Assembly: GCF_014692495.1 (NCBI RefSeq) | Contig: NZ_JACOIJ010000012.1 | Coordinates: 1-64,000 of the forward strand | Direction of reading: 5' to 3' | Source of the DNA: Sphingobacterium litopenaei | Lineage (GTDB): Bacteria > Bacteroidota > Bacteroidia > Sphingobacteriales > Sphingobacteriaceae | DNA length: 64,000 nucleotides | Shown here: piece by piece, positions 52,669 through 61,334 of the stretch | How the letters are laid out: every line of letters begins with the position of its first letter | Numbering within the stretch: the first letter of the stretch is position 1 | Made by a program: the position numbers and the translations under genes | Notes under the pieces: model-generated | What the model was told of the DNA's origin: nothing | The model's input: only the letters and a program-made list of their open reading frames with translations | Database searches by the model: none

Positions 52669-53430
52669 TTAGTTATTTAATATTTTTTGCAAAAGCTCAG
52701 GTTCGTCAGTTGTAATATAATCCACTTTGTTATCGATGAAATAACGCATTTCTTCTTCTGAATTTACAGTCCACACATTGATTTTCATTTTGCGGTCTTT
52801 GGCATCTTTAAAATATTGTGGTCTATTCTTAAAAACTCCAGAATTAAAATCCATTTCACTAAATCCATCATTGTATAAATCAATCGGGCTCTTATCACTG
52901 CCCAAATACTGTACACGTACTTTTTTATCTAATTTTTTGAGATGAAGACAGGCATCATAACTGAATGAAATGAAAACTGTTTTTTTCAGACCTTTCAATC
53001 TTTTTACCAAATTATAAGAATGTTCTGCAGCTTCTATAGAGCGTTCTTTTCCTAATACATTGGGTTTTATCTCAAAGATCATTTTAGTTCTTTTTTGTTT
53101 TAAACCCTCCTGCATATATTCTTCTGCAGTGGGTAATTTTTCACCATTAGACAATTTTTTCTGACTTAGCGTAGCATAATCATTCGTAGCTACATTTATA
53201 CCCTGATAATCATTGTTGTGGTTGACAATAAGGATATTATCTTTTGTAAGTGATACGTCAAATTCACTACCCCAAGCTTTCATCTCAATGGCATGTTTCA
53301 GTGCTGCAATAGAGTTTTGTGGTGCATTAGTCGTTTTCCAAGCACCACGATGAGCTATTATTTTCGTTTTTTGGGCATAGGAAGTAAGAGAAATTGCAAA
53401 AAGCATGCAAGCTAAAGTGATGTTTTTCAT
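52669..53430 (-). CDS. secreted glycerophosphodiester phosphodiesterase
   Basis: 253 residues with a signal peptide (MKNITLACMLFAISLTSYAQ). The GDPD TIM-barrel active site is present: His27-Arg28 in IIAHRGAWKTTNAPQNSIAA, the metal-binding Glu and Asp in SEFDVSLTKDN near 56-66, and the second His in VNHNNDYQG. It releases glycerol-3-phosphate from glycerophosphodiesters in the periplasm or outside. It is the middle gene of a three-gene secreted set for phosphodiester cleavage, 14 bp after the phosphodiester glycosidase and 2 bp before the EEP gene. Confidence 0.93.
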   Translation of the reverse strand: MKNITLACMLFAISLTSYAQKTKIIAHRGAWKTTNAPQNSIAALKHAIEMKAWGSEFDVSLTKDNILIVNHNNDYQGINVATNDYATLSQKKLSNGEKLPTAEEYMQEGLKQKRTKMIFEIKPNVLGKERSIEAAEHSYNLVKRLKGLKKTVFISFSYDACLHLKKLDKKVRVQYLGSDKSPIDLYNDGFSEMDFNSGVFKNRPQYFKDAKDRKMKINVWTVNSEEEMRYFIDNKVDYITTDEPELLQKILNN

Positions 53431-53444
53431 GGTTGTATAAAGGT

Positions 53445-54275
53445 TTAGTTAGTTAAGTAGATTATGTTCGAGACTTTTCTTTCGCCTTCGTGATCGAATT
53501 TATTGTTGTCCGAAGGATAATTCACAATACCATTATAGGGTTGGTTGATGATATACATGGCCGTACTGCCGCCGCCATCAAGATTCATGGCGTCTTGACA
53601 ACCATACCATTTCATTATATGTGCCAGTTCATGTAAATTCATTCCTTGTGATTGACTTCTACGTCCATCAACGGTAATAAGAATCAATTTATTGCCTTTC
53701 AGTCCAATCGCAGTGCGAGGATGTCTATTGTCATTGAATGCATTTTTGGAAAGTTGTGCTCTTGAATTTTGTGTCAAAAGTGAGGGACCGGCTAGTATAA
53801 TATTGGGATAAGAACCAATAATGGTAGAATCTGAAGTAATTTTCGTGGCTTTTTTATCGAAAGCTAAAAAAGCATTCGCTCTGTCGCTTGGATTAATCGT
53901 TGTGTTAATAACCTTATTTTCCACTTTGATATAATCCACAGCTCCACCATTTTTCATGTCAAAAAAGCCTCCATTTATGGCTACAAATGCTTTTACTTGT
54001 TTGGCTAGGGAACTGGTCAATTCGCGGCTTTTTGGCAAAGCTTTAATCCCTAATTTCTTCTGATTCTGTTTAAGATCAATTTCAATTATGTTTATGATTT
54101 GTGTAGAGTTGAATACCGCTGTGGTGGAGAGGTTTTTCCAGATTACTCCTTTGGCTACTTTTTGTGTCTGCCATTTCTGCTGGATAAATGCTAATGAATC
54201 CTGGGGAAGTCTAATTTGACTAAAAGCTATAAAAGGAAATAATAAGGTAAATAAAAAGGCAGTACTATTTTTCAT
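53445..54275 (-). CDS. secreted phosphodiester glycosidase (NAGPA family)
   Basis: 276 residues with a signal peptide (MKNSTAFLFTLLFPFIAFSQ). NAGPA-type domain: KAFVAINGGFFDMKNGGAVD near 88-107, RHPRTAIGLKGNKLILITVD near 191-210, and MNLDGGGSTAMYI near 236-248, the conserved catalytic-core motifs. The mammalian relative uncovers mannose-6-phosphate by removing N-acetylglucosamine; bacterial members act on sugar-phosphodiesters such as those in cell-wall polymers. It leads the three-gene leftward set with the GDPD and EEP genes, so the set probably scavenges phosphate or sugars from phosphodiester-linked polymers. Confidence 0.88.
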   Translation of the reverse strand: MKNSTAFLFTLLFPFIAFSQIRLPQDSLAFIQQKWQTQKVAKGVIWKNLSTTAVFNSTQIINIIEIDLKQNQKKLGIKALPKSRELTSSLAKQVKAFVAINGGFFDMKNGGAVDYIKVENKVINTTINPSDRANAFLAFDKKATKITSDSTIIGSYPNIILAGPSLLTQNSRAQLSKNAFNDNRHPRTAIGLKGNKLILITVDGRRSQSQGMNLHELAHIMKWYGCQDAMNLDGGGSTAMYIINQPYNGIVNYPSDNNKFDHEGERKVSNIIYLTN

Positions 54276-54319
54276 AATTACTGCCTAATTTAAATATCTT
54301 CTATTAATTTAATGCATGA

Positions 54320-54967
54320 TTAACGAATACCATTCCATTCATCATGAAATTGTTGCAAAAAGTCTTCCATGAACTGATGTCTATGTTCTGCAATAGACTT
54401 CGCCGTTGACGTATTCATTTTATCTTTTAGTAATAACAGTTTTTCATAGAAATGATTAATTGTAGGAGCAGAAGTGTTTTTATATTCTTCTTTACTCATA
54501 TGTTTTTTCGGTTTTACATTCGGGTCATAAATCTCACGATTTTTGTATCCTCCGTAATTAAATGCACGAGCAATTCCGATAGCGCCAATTGCATCTAAGC
54601 GATCTGCATCTTGCGCTACTTCAAGTTCTTTGGAATGGAAAGTGACTTCCCCCAAAGAGGCTTTGAAGGACATGTTAAGAATAATCTGTTGTACATGCTC
54701 AACTACTTCATTTTCCACACCGATGGATGTTAAAAATTCACCGGCCACACGTGGACCTATCGTTTCATCGCCATCATGAAATTTGCTATCAGCAATGTCA
54801 TGTAACAAGGCGGCTAGCTCACAAACCAAATGATTTGCTTCTTCATGCTGTAAAATTAATTTTGTGTTGTTCCAGACCCGCTGAATATGCCACCAATCGT
54901 GGCCTGATTCTGCAAATTTAAGCCTGTCCTGTACAAATGCTACGGTTAGATCAATTATTTGTTGCAT
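54320..54967 (-). CDS. HD-domain phosphohydrolase
   Basis: 215 residues, cytoplasmic. HD-superfamily metal ligands: His27 in GHDWWHIQRVW, His56-Asp57 in LLHDIADSKF, and a later Asp in QDADRLDAIGAIGIARAF near 124-141. The motif set and length match the YedJ-like HD hydrolases; nucleotide substrates are likely but not identified. Its start overlaps the end of the upstream RNA methyltransferase gene by 17 bp, so the two are translationally coupled. Confidence 0.88.
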   Translation of the reverse strand: MQQIIDLTVAFVQDRLKFAESGHDWWHIQRVWNNTKLILQHEEANHLVCELAALLHDIADSKFHDGDETIGPRVAGEFLTSIGVENEVVEHVQQIILNMSFKASLGEVTFHSKELEVAQDADRLDAIGAIGIARAFNYGGYKNREIYDPNVKPKKHMSKEEYKNTSAPTINHFYEKLLLLKDKMNTSTAKSIAEHRHQFMEDFLQQFHDEWNGIR

Positions 54968-56132
54968 GTGATTTTTCTTTTGTTCCGTCGTAAAGTTCGT
55001 ATTGTAATAATCTGCAGTCTAATTTACCATTAAAAAATTCAAATCTCCTAGAAGCTTTTAAACCAATTTTCTTTGCAAGGTCTGGATTCCCTGTAAAAAC
55101 ATAACCGCGGTAGCCTTTACACTCCTGTTTCATAAAGTCACCCACACGTTTGTAAGTGATTTCGAGCTTCGTATGCGTGCCCAAACGCTCCCCATATTCT
55201 GGATTGAACATGATAACTCCAGGTCCTTCAGGCACGGTAGTTTCAGCAAAATCACATACTTCGAAATCGATCAAATGTTCTACACCTGCAGTCTGTGCAT
55301 TCATTTTTGCAATTTCAATTGCTTGTGCTGAAATATCCGAAGCAATAATAGTTGGTATATTGTTTTTAACAGTTTTTTCTTTCAGCAATCTTCTTTCTTG
55401 GAAGAATACTTCTTCATTATATCCGATAAAGTGCATGAATGAATAGTTCATGCGTTGTAACCCTGGCATTCTCTTTTGCGCCATCAAAGCTGCTTCAATT
55501 GCCAAAGTACCCGAACCGCACATTGGATTAATAAAAGGAGTTTTTCCATCCCATTTTGTGGCCAAAATAGTTGATGAAGCTAATGCTTCCAACATAGGTG
55601 CTTTACCAGGATGTTTGCGGTAGCCGTGTTTTGCTAAGGTTTCACCAGAAGTATCTAAGAAAATTTCTGCACGTTCTTCGATCCAGTGTAAATGAATCAC
55701 TGCTTTGGACAGATCTGGTCCTGAATCGGGACGTACACCTTTTTTATCTTTGATTCTATCCACGATCGCATCTTTTACTTTTACATTAGCGAAAAGTGGT
55801 GTTGTAATCGTTTCGTTATGAACGTTGGATGTTACAGAAAAGTAGCCGTCAAAAGGTATAATATTTTCCCATTCAATCTTGACTAAAGCATTGTATAATT
55901 CTTTAGCATCACGTGCTCTAAATGAAGCTAATTCGTATAAAACCTGACTCGCCGTACGCAAATTTAAATTTAAGCGAATGCATTCATTGATAGATGCTTG
56001 TAGTTCTACTCCAGTGTTAAAAACTCTCTTTATTTCGTATCCTAATTCTGTAATTTCTTCTTGAAGGAATGGTGATAATCTTTTGTTACAAGTTATTATC
56101 ACTTTGCTTGCTGTGTTGAAAACTTCTTTCAT
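54951..56132 (-). CDS. THUMP-domain RNA methyltransferase (RlmL N-half type)
   Basis: 393 residues. An N-terminal ferredoxin-like/THUMP region (about 8-165, with ITCNKRLSPFLQEEITELGY) followed by a class I SAM methyltransferase: NPMCGSGTLAIEAALMAQKR near 202-221 is motif I, IIASDISAQAIEIAKMNAQT near 262-281 binds SAM, and MFNPEYGERLG near 304-314 is motif IV, with Glu in place of the second Pro of NPPY. The set resembles the m2G-forming half of RlmL (23S G2445). The C-terminus RLLQYELYDG is also conserved. It overlaps the HD gene by 17 bp. Confidence 0.87.
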   Translation of the reverse strand: MKEVFNTASKVIITCNKRLSPFLQEEITELGYEIKRVFNTGVELQASINECIRLNLNLRTASQVLYELASFRARDAKELYNALVKIEWENIIPFDGYFSVTSNVHNETITTPLFANVKVKDAIVDRIKDKKGVRPDSGPDLSKAVIHLHWIEERAEIFLDTSGETLAKHGYRKHPGKAPMLEALASSTILATKWDGKTPFINPMCGSGTLAIEAALMAQKRMPGLQRMNYSFMHFIGYNEEVFFQERRLLKEKTVKNNIPTIIASDISAQAIEIAKMNAQTAGVEHLIDFEVCDFAETTVPEGPGVIMFNPEYGERLGTHTKLEITYKRVGDFMKQECKGYRGYVFTGNPDLAKKIGLKASRRFEFFNGKLDCRLLQYELYDGTKEKSHATNN

Positions 56133-56201
56133 ATTTGTGCAAAGTTAATTAATCTTCGATGGAAAAAATGTGTAATTTTACGGTTTAATACAATTAATGA
56201 T

Positions 56202-56576
56202 ATGGAAATCAGAGGAAAAGTTCACGAAGTAGGTGCTGTACAACAGGTTACTGAGTCTTTTAAAAAGAGAGATTTGATCGTTGCATACGCAGAAAACCCA
56301 CAATTTGTGGAATATATTCGTTTTGAAGCGACACAAGATAGAGTTAATATTTTTGACAATTTGGCTGTAGGCGAAGAGATTGAAGTTTCTTTCAATTTAC
56401 GTGGTCGTCCTTGGACAAATGCACAAGGTGTAACAACTTATTTCAACTCATTAGTGGCTTGGAGAGTAACTAAATTAGCTAATACTGCTGCTGCTTCTGC
56501 ACCTTCATACAATGATATGCCAGCACCAGTAGATATCACTTCATCAGGTGCTGATGACGATGATTTACCTTTCTAA
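56202..56576 (+). CDS. DUF3127 protein with SSB-like acidic tip
   Basis: 124 residues, cytoplasmic. The DUF3127 core (about 1-92, MEIRGKVHEVGAVQQVTESF, then FNLRGRPWTNAQGVTTYFNS) looks like a single OB fold of the kind found in SSB and other nucleic-acid-binding proteins. A short Ala/Pro/Ser linker follows, and the protein ends SSGADDDDLPF. This tail resembles the SSB C-terminal tip (DDDIPF), which docks repair and replication enzymes. The family function is unknown; single-stranded DNA binding is inferred from fold and tail. A terminator follows. Confidence 0.85.
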   Translation: MEIRGKVHEVGAVQQVTESFKKRDLIVAYAENPQFVEYIRFEATQDRVNIFDNLAVGEEIEVSFNLRGRPWTNAQGVTTYFNSLVAWRVTKLANTAAASAPSYNDMPAPVDITSSGADDDDLPF

Positions 56577-56604
56577 TAGATAAAAACCGTATACTATATA
56601 CTTT

Positions 56605-56632
56605 AAAAGCTATCTCGAGAGAGATAGCTTTT
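56605..56632. terminator. terminator after the DUF3127 gene
   Basis: 12-bp stem AAAAGCTATCTC / GAGATAGCTTTT with loop GAGA, then a run of T; between convergent genes, so it may serve both. Confidence 0.87.
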
Positions 56633-56636
56633 TTTG

Positions 56637-57650
56637 TTACCCACTCACATATTTCCCGTAAGGAATTTTCCGCAATACATAAATAATCCCAATCGAAGTA
56701 ATTAAAGTCAGTAATGTGGCTAAAGGAATAACCCACAATGTACTCATGTGCTTTGAGAGGAATGGATGTATATAATTAAGTGGAAGGATATGTACTAAAT
56801 AAATTCCGAAACTGTATTCGTCAATAATTTTTATCCATGTTGGGAGTTCAGACTCCTTATTCACTATTTTCTGGAACAAAATAAATAATAAACCAGCAGC
56901 AAGTGCTGTATTTGGAAATACGTAATAATACCAGTGCGGATTATATTTATTAGCCGATAAACTCCAAGTATACGTCATATATGCTGTAAATACGGATATA
57001 GCTATATAACCTATCAAAGGTATCCATTTACTCCAATTGAACGATTTAATAGATAAATAATACCCCAATACCAAATAGCCCAAGTATCCTGAAAAGAAAG
57101 TTAAATCAAATTTGGGAAAATTTGGATAGTAGAATTTATTCATTAGAATCATCGAAGCAAACCACAATACTAGAAAAATTTCAATCTCCCGAATGCTGAC
57201 TTGGGTAATGATTTTACGGAGATAAGGAATAGCTAAATACAAACCAATGATCATGTATAGATACCACAAATGCGCATTGGCACCATGTAAAATTTTGTCT
57301 TGAGCTATGCTCATAATCCTTTCTGTGGATAGGGCATTGAAATTTGTATATCGATAGAAATAATAAATCAGATATATTATTGTCCAAAATAAAAATGGAT
57401 ACAGCAATTTGGTGATACGCTTTTTATAAAAAGACCAAGTGTCTTCGTCCTTGAGTAACAGCAATGCACCAGACAACATCACAAAAATAGCAACAGAACA
57501 ACGTGTTGCTGAATTAATCCAATTCGCATAGTTCCAATTAAAATCATCCGCATCAAAGCGATTCAAAAAACCTGTACTGGCATGAATCAATATGACAAAT
57601 ACTGTCGCAATGACACGTAAGTAGCTGATATAGTTGTTTTTTGTAGCCAT
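56637..57650 (-). CDS. acyltransferase family 3 membrane protein
   Basis: 337 residues from MATKNNYISYLRVIATVFVI; the open frame continues 24 low-complexity codons upstream that I leave out. About ten membrane helices. The family motif RVIATVFVILIHASTGFL near 12-29 carries the catalytic His, and the NWINSATRCSVAIFVMLSGA segment follows. Such proteins transfer acetyl or succinyl groups to polysaccharides or lipids at the membrane (O-antigen acetylase type). No polysaccharide cluster is adjacent, so the acceptor is unknown. It ends 5 bp from the shared terminator. Confidence 0.87.
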   Translation of the reverse strand: MATKNNYISYLRVIATVFVILIHASTGFLNRFDADDFNWNYANWINSATRCSVAIFVMLSGALLLLKDEDTWSFYKKRITKLLYPFLFWTIIYLIYYFYRYTNFNALSTERIMSIAQDKILHGANAHLWYLYMIIGLYLAIPYLRKIITQVSIREIEIFLVLWFASMILMNKFYYPNFPKFDLTFFSGYLGYLVLGYYLSIKSFNWSKWIPLIGYIAISVFTAYMTYTWSLSANKYNPHWYYYVFPNTALAAGLLFILFQKIVNKESELPTWIKIIDEYSFGIYLVHILPLNYIHPFLSKHMSTLWVIPLATLLTLITSIGIIYVLRKIPYGKYVSG

Positions 57651-57773
57651 TATGTAAAAATATCTATTATTGGAATAGGAATTGAACGTTTTGTTGTAAT
57701 GCTGGGGAATAAATTTCCGCATAAAGCTTGAAAAATAAGTATATTAGAAGAGACAATTTTATTTATATAAAAA

Positions 57774-58550
57774 ATGGGTTTTGCGACAAAGAAAAGTAAA
57801 CGATGGGAATTTGGACAACTAAAATGGACATTTTTGTCTATTTTATTGTTTGTTCCACCGATTCATCCGCTTGTGATGATGTCGCAGGCCTCCAAAAGTA
57901 AGGTGCGTTCTTGGTATGCGCTTGCTTGGATATTGTTATTTATACAGTTTGGATTGTTTTACTCGTTCTACTACTTTGCTGGTGCCATGTCTTCGGGTAT
58001 GTTGGCAACGGTATGTGGTTATATAGCTTCTTATATTGCGGGAAATGGCTTGTTGCTTAGTCAGTCGAAAGATTATTTGCAACGCATCGAATTATCGGAA
58101 GTAAGACAGTTGAGTTGGGTTAACAATATTGCGCATCAGCGCCGATTGGAATTGGCGCAGGCAGAAGTGGAAACGCCACAATCTTTTGTTACAAAACTGA
58201 TGTTTTATAAGAAGGAGATTCAAAATAGAAATTTGCAAGCTCATATTGAGAAGATTGTGCGGTTATTTCATCTGCTGGAACAACGTGATATTATGGAAGC
58301 CGAAAAATTCTTGGTAAGACACGGTACGGTTGTCAATGTTTTACGTGAATATTATGATTTACAACAAACACGATTAAATAATGCTATAACCTTAGAGTCC
58401 AAAAATAAACTGGAAACTGTATTGGTACAAGCTTCATCCGCAATAGAGTTGGATGTTACGAATTTGATTAAATATCGTTTGCTGGACGTTTCGGCAGAGT
58501 CTGATGTCTATATTCAAACGCTTAAAAATAAAAAACTACTTAATGACTAA
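57774..58550 (+). CDS. membrane protein, XpaC-like C-terminal domain
   Basis: 258 residues. Two or three N-terminal membrane helices (TFLSILLFVPPIHPLVMMSQ, WYALAWILLFIQFGLFYSFY, GMLATVCGYIASYIAGNGLL) and a helical cytoplasmic part from about 110 (NLQAHIEKIVRLFHLLEQRD, then FLVRHGTVVNVLREYYDLQQ) that resembles the XpaC/YceG-type domain. It starts 3 bp before the TelA-like gene ends the pair's gap, and XpaC-TelA pairs are common in other bacteria, which supports the call. The biochemical role is unknown; older names refer to phosphatase phenotype or tellurite resistance. Confidence 0.65.
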   Translation: MGFATKKSKRWEFGQLKWTFLSILLFVPPIHPLVMMSQASKSKVRSWYALAWILLFIQFGLFYSFYYFAGAMSSGMLATVCGYIASYIAGNGLLLSQSKDYLQRIELSEVRQLSWVNNIAHQRRLELAQAEVETPQSFVTKLMFYKKEIQNRNLQAHIEKIVRLFHLLEQRDIMEAEKFLVRHGTVVNVLREYYDLQQTRLNNAITLESKNKLETVLVQASSAIELDVTNLIKYRLLDVSAESDVYIQTLKNKKLLND

Positions 58551-58553
58551 ACT

Positions 58554-59660
58554 ATGAGTACAATAGACTTGACAACTTATGATGAAAATACACCGGGGAA
58601 AAGCTCTCAAGATATGCAAGTGAATTTTACACCTGAAGAGAAGGCTTTAATCCAACAATATAAAGACAAAATCAATCTGCAGTCGACCACTGATATTATT
58701 CAATTTGGTGTGGCCAGTCAAACAAAAGTTAGCAATTTTTCAAATGAAATATTGAAACAGGTACGTACAAAAGATATGGGTGGGGCGGAAGATATTTTGT
58801 TGAATCTGCGTACGGATATTAAGTCTTTTGATGAAAAATTAAATAAAAAGCCATTGATTCCTTTCTTCGACAACTTGAAGAAGAAGGTTCAGCGTCTGCG
58901 TACAGAATATGCTTCGGTTGAGAAAAATATTCATCAAATCGAATTAAAGTTAGAAGGCCATTACAAAAACCTTTTGAAGGATGTAAATATCTTCGATAAG
59001 CTTTTTCAAGAGAATCAAAATTACTTTAAAGAACTTTCTTTGCATATAGCAGCAGGAGAGGAGAAGCTACAGGAAGTACATAATGTTACGTTGCCACAAT
59101 TAAAACGAGAAGCGGAAGAATCTGGAGACCAACACAAAATTCAAGCGTACAAAGACATGGAACAACATGTGGTGCGTTTTGAGCGTAAAGTGCACGATTT
59201 GAAATTGACGCGTATGGTCGTATTGCAAACAGCGCCACAGATTCGCATGATTCAAAGCAACAGTTCATCCTTGATGGAGAAAATCCAATCCAGTATTGTG
59301 AATACTTTGCCCCTTTGGAAAAACCAAATGGTGTTGACATTGGGCATTGCGCATTCGCAACGTGCTTTGGAAGCTCAAAAAGCAGTTACAGATGCTACAA
59401 ATGAATTACTTCGCAAAAATTCGGAAATGCTTAAGGAATCTACCATTAGTGTAGCTCGTGAAACCGAGCGTGGTATTGTCGATATTGAGACTATCAAAAA
59501 AGCAAACAACGATATTATCCAGACTATCGAACAGGTTATCCAAATTCAACGTGATGGTCGGGAAAAACGAAAAGTTGTCGAGCAAGAATTACTACAGTCC
59601 GAAAATGAATTGAAACAGCAATTGCTGAAATCTTCGGATGAGAATAGATTAATTAACTAG
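58554..59660 (+). CDS. TelA/KlaA family toxic-anion-resistance protein
   Basis: 368 residues, soluble, mostly coiled-coil helix. The TelA-type core is clear: FTPEEKALIQQYKDKINLQS near 25-44, VSNFSNEILKQVRTKDMGGA near 60-79, LKKKVQRLRTEYASVEKNIH near 108-127, and APQIRMIQSNSSSLMEKIQS near 225-244, ending in a Glu/Gln/Leu-rich helix. The family was named for tellurite or toxic-anion resistance, but its chemistry is unknown. It begins 3 bp after the XpaC-like membrane protein and is cotranscribed with it; a strong terminator overlaps its stop codon. Confidence 0.85.
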   Translation: MSTIDLTTYDENTPGKSSQDMQVNFTPEEKALIQQYKDKINLQSTTDIIQFGVASQTKVSNFSNEILKQVRTKDMGGAEDILLNLRTDIKSFDEKLNKKPLIPFFDNLKKKVQRLRTEYASVEKNIHQIELKLEGHYKNLLKDVNIFDKLFQENQNYFKELSLHIAAGEEKLQEVHNVTLPQLKREAEESGDQHKIQAYKDMEQHVVRFERKVHDLKLTRMVVLQTAPQIRMIQSNSSSLMEKIQSSIVNTLPLWKNQMVLTLGIAHSQRALEAQKAVTDATNELLRKNSEMLKESTISVARETERGIVDIETIKKANNDIIQTIEQVIQIQRDGREKRKVVEQELLQSENELKQQLLKSSDENRLIN

Positions 59661-59694
59661 AAAGAGCCGCTTTTAGCGGCTCTTTCTAGTTAAT
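59652..59694. terminator. terminator overlapping the end of the telA-like gene
   Basis: Perfect 20-bp stem with loop TTT. The core CTAGAAAGAGCCGCT / AGCGGCTCTTTCTAG extends outward by ATTAA / TTAAT, with the telA stop codon inside the left arm. The RNA ends only in T-poor sequence, so part of its strength comes from the stem. Confidence 0.83.
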
Positions 59695-59785
59695 ACAAAG
59701 TTCTTTTCGCTTGTTTTTTGGATATCTCCCTTCGGTCGATATGACGTTGTTAGGTTTTGTCATTCTTATGATAAGAGAAATCTAA

Positions 59786-60736
59786 TTATTCCTCCACCAA
59801 AGAGATTTCATAAATATCAATTCTCTTGAAACTTTCGCCTTTTCCGTCTACAGTAACCTCTCTGTAAAGTTCGATATAAGTAGCAACTCCGTACAATGAA
59901 TTGTATTGATAGGTATTATGTAAGTAAATGTCCATATTAAAACCTTTTAATTCATTTTCATCAATAGGTTTTTCTTTATTTTCATATTTCTTGAAAAAAT
60001 CAAATACTTTTTCCATAAAATCGCCTTCTATTGTTTTTTCTTCAATTAAAGAGAAGTAATTATTCTCTTCATCGTATTCATCACAGTATAATACACCATT
60101 CAGGGCAATAGGAGTATTCAGTAAAGGAGCTACCATCTCTTCTTCAAATGGAATAGTGTCTTGAATATTGAAAGATCCACCTAAGGCAAAATGCAATGCT
60201 TGCACATCTTGGGCGTATGCAGAAATAAGTGTGGTAGGATCGATGGAACCTATAAACTCCTTTATAAATTCTAATGTTTTTTCATCATTCGTTTCTGCGC
60301 TTAGAATATTTAATAATGCTTCGAAGTCAGCCGAAATTTTTTCAGAAAGTATCACCTCATTGATAATGCGCTTAAATATTCCTAATTCATCCGTCTCATA
60401 ATCGAATTGAATGGTGGATAACTCTATAAGCTTTTGTTGTATACTTTCTTCTAAGTTACTCAACTGAGGTGTCGCAAATACATCTAAAGTTCGATAATAG
60501 CTGATAATATAGTTTGAATCTGTAGAGTCTTTTACAGTAATTTTAAAATTGAAGGAATTTTCAGTAGTTTTTGCATCTTTAGTACTACTAGAATCAATTG
60601 AGGTTTTTAAGACTGAATAATTTAAAGTTTCTCCTTTTGGAATATAAGATATTAGATTGACGATTTTTGTACTATCGGTTTGTGCGTAACAAAAATTGAA
60701 TAGTATTGTCGCAATAAGGAATAAGAGTCTTTTCAT
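59786..60736 (-). CDS. secreted protein of unknown function
   Basis: 316 residues with a signal peptide (MKRLLFLIATILFNFCYAQ). The mature part is acidic, rich in Asp, Glu, Ile and Leu, without cysteines in pairs or recognisable domains. It has a beta-strand-rich start (GETLNYSVLKTSIDSS, SFNFKITVKDSTDSNYIISY) and a helical middle, and ends VDGKGESFKRIDIYEISLVE. I do not recognise a family. It follows the convergent telA gene and lies 59 bp downstream of the lipoprotein-like gene, with a terminator between them. Confidence 0.7.
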   Translation of the reverse strand: MKRLLFLIATILFNFCYAQTDSTKIVNLISYIPKGETLNYSVLKTSIDSSSTKDAKTTENSFNFKITVKDSTDSNYIISYYRTLDVFATPQLSNLEESIQQKLIELSTIQFDYETDELGIFKRIINEVILSEKISADFEALLNILSAETNDEKTLEFIKEFIGSIDPTTLISAYAQDVQALHFALGGSFNIQDTIPFEEEMVAPLLNTPIALNGVLYCDEYDEENNYFSLIEEKTIEGDFMEKVFDFFKKYENKEKPIDENELKGFNMDIYLHNTYQYNSLYGVATYIELYREVTVDGKGESFKRIDIYEISLVEE

Positions 60737-60757
60737 ATTGGGTTAAAAATTTAAACT

Positions 60758-60785
60758 AAAAATGCCAATATTATTTGGCATTTTT
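60758..60785 (-). terminator. terminator of the fumC unit
   Basis: 11-bp stem AAAAATGCCAA / TTGGCATTTTT with a 6-nt loop; read leftward it is followed by T-rich sequence. It ends the fumC-lipoprotein transcript and separates it from the secreted-protein gene. Confidence 0.75.
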
Positions 60786-60795
60786 AATTTAAATT

Positions 60796-61329
60796 TTACA
60801 TTTCCCAACGTTTTTTAGGTACGCAGGTAATATCTTGTGTTTTGCGGAGTGTAATAGGTTTGGAATCAAATTTATTCTGTAGAACAATGGTATCTGCTGA
60901 AACAGAAATTATCTTAAATCGAGGCAAATATTGTCCTTGCTTATAGCAGCCAGAACCTTTTTGTTTCCAATTCGCTTTGGTATAAATACCTTCAACAATA
61001 AGGCTGTCTCCACGTTGTACATAAACACCTTTACCGTATTCTTTCCAATTCCCATTTTTATAGCATGAATCAGGAATCGTTTTGGTTTTAGCGTGGACAT
61101 TCATTACTGCATAAATTGAATCACATCGGAATGTGAATTCGTGTAAAGTATAAGATAAAAGTTGATCTTGATTGTCAACACTATCTTGCACCCACACACC
61201 TTGCAATTCTTTCACGCCTTCAGTTTGCATATCCGATTGGCGCTGGCAAGATATTGTCAATAAAAACATACCTATCAGGATAGATAGGTATGTATTATAA
61301 AAATGATATGTTTTCGAAGTTTTAATCAC
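60796..61329 (-). CDS. putative lipoprotein of unknown function
   Basis: About 177 residues if translation starts at GTG (61327-61329), 5 bp after the fumC stop; a longer form from an ATG at 61372-61374 would overlap fumC by 40 bp. The N-terminus YLSILIGMFLLTISCQRQ has a lipobox-like ISC, giving a lipidated Cys in either form. The mature part is Lys/Tyr/Trp-rich with repeated short motifs (GNWKEYGKGVYVQRGD, NWKQKGSGCYKQGQY), suggesting a lipocalin-like beta barrel. Unknown family. Its place directly behind fumC suggests cotranscription, not a shared function. Confidence 0.65.
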   Translation of the reverse strand: MIKTSKTYHFYNTYLSILIGMFLLTISCQRQSDMQTEGVKELQGVWVQDSVDNQDQLLSYTLHEFTFRCDSIYAVMNVHAKTKTIPDSCYKNGNWKEYGKGVYVQRGDSLIVEGIYTKANWKQKGSGCYKQGQYLPRFKIISVSADTIVLQNKFDSKPITLRKTQDITCVPKKRWEM

Positions 61330-61334
61330 TAAAC

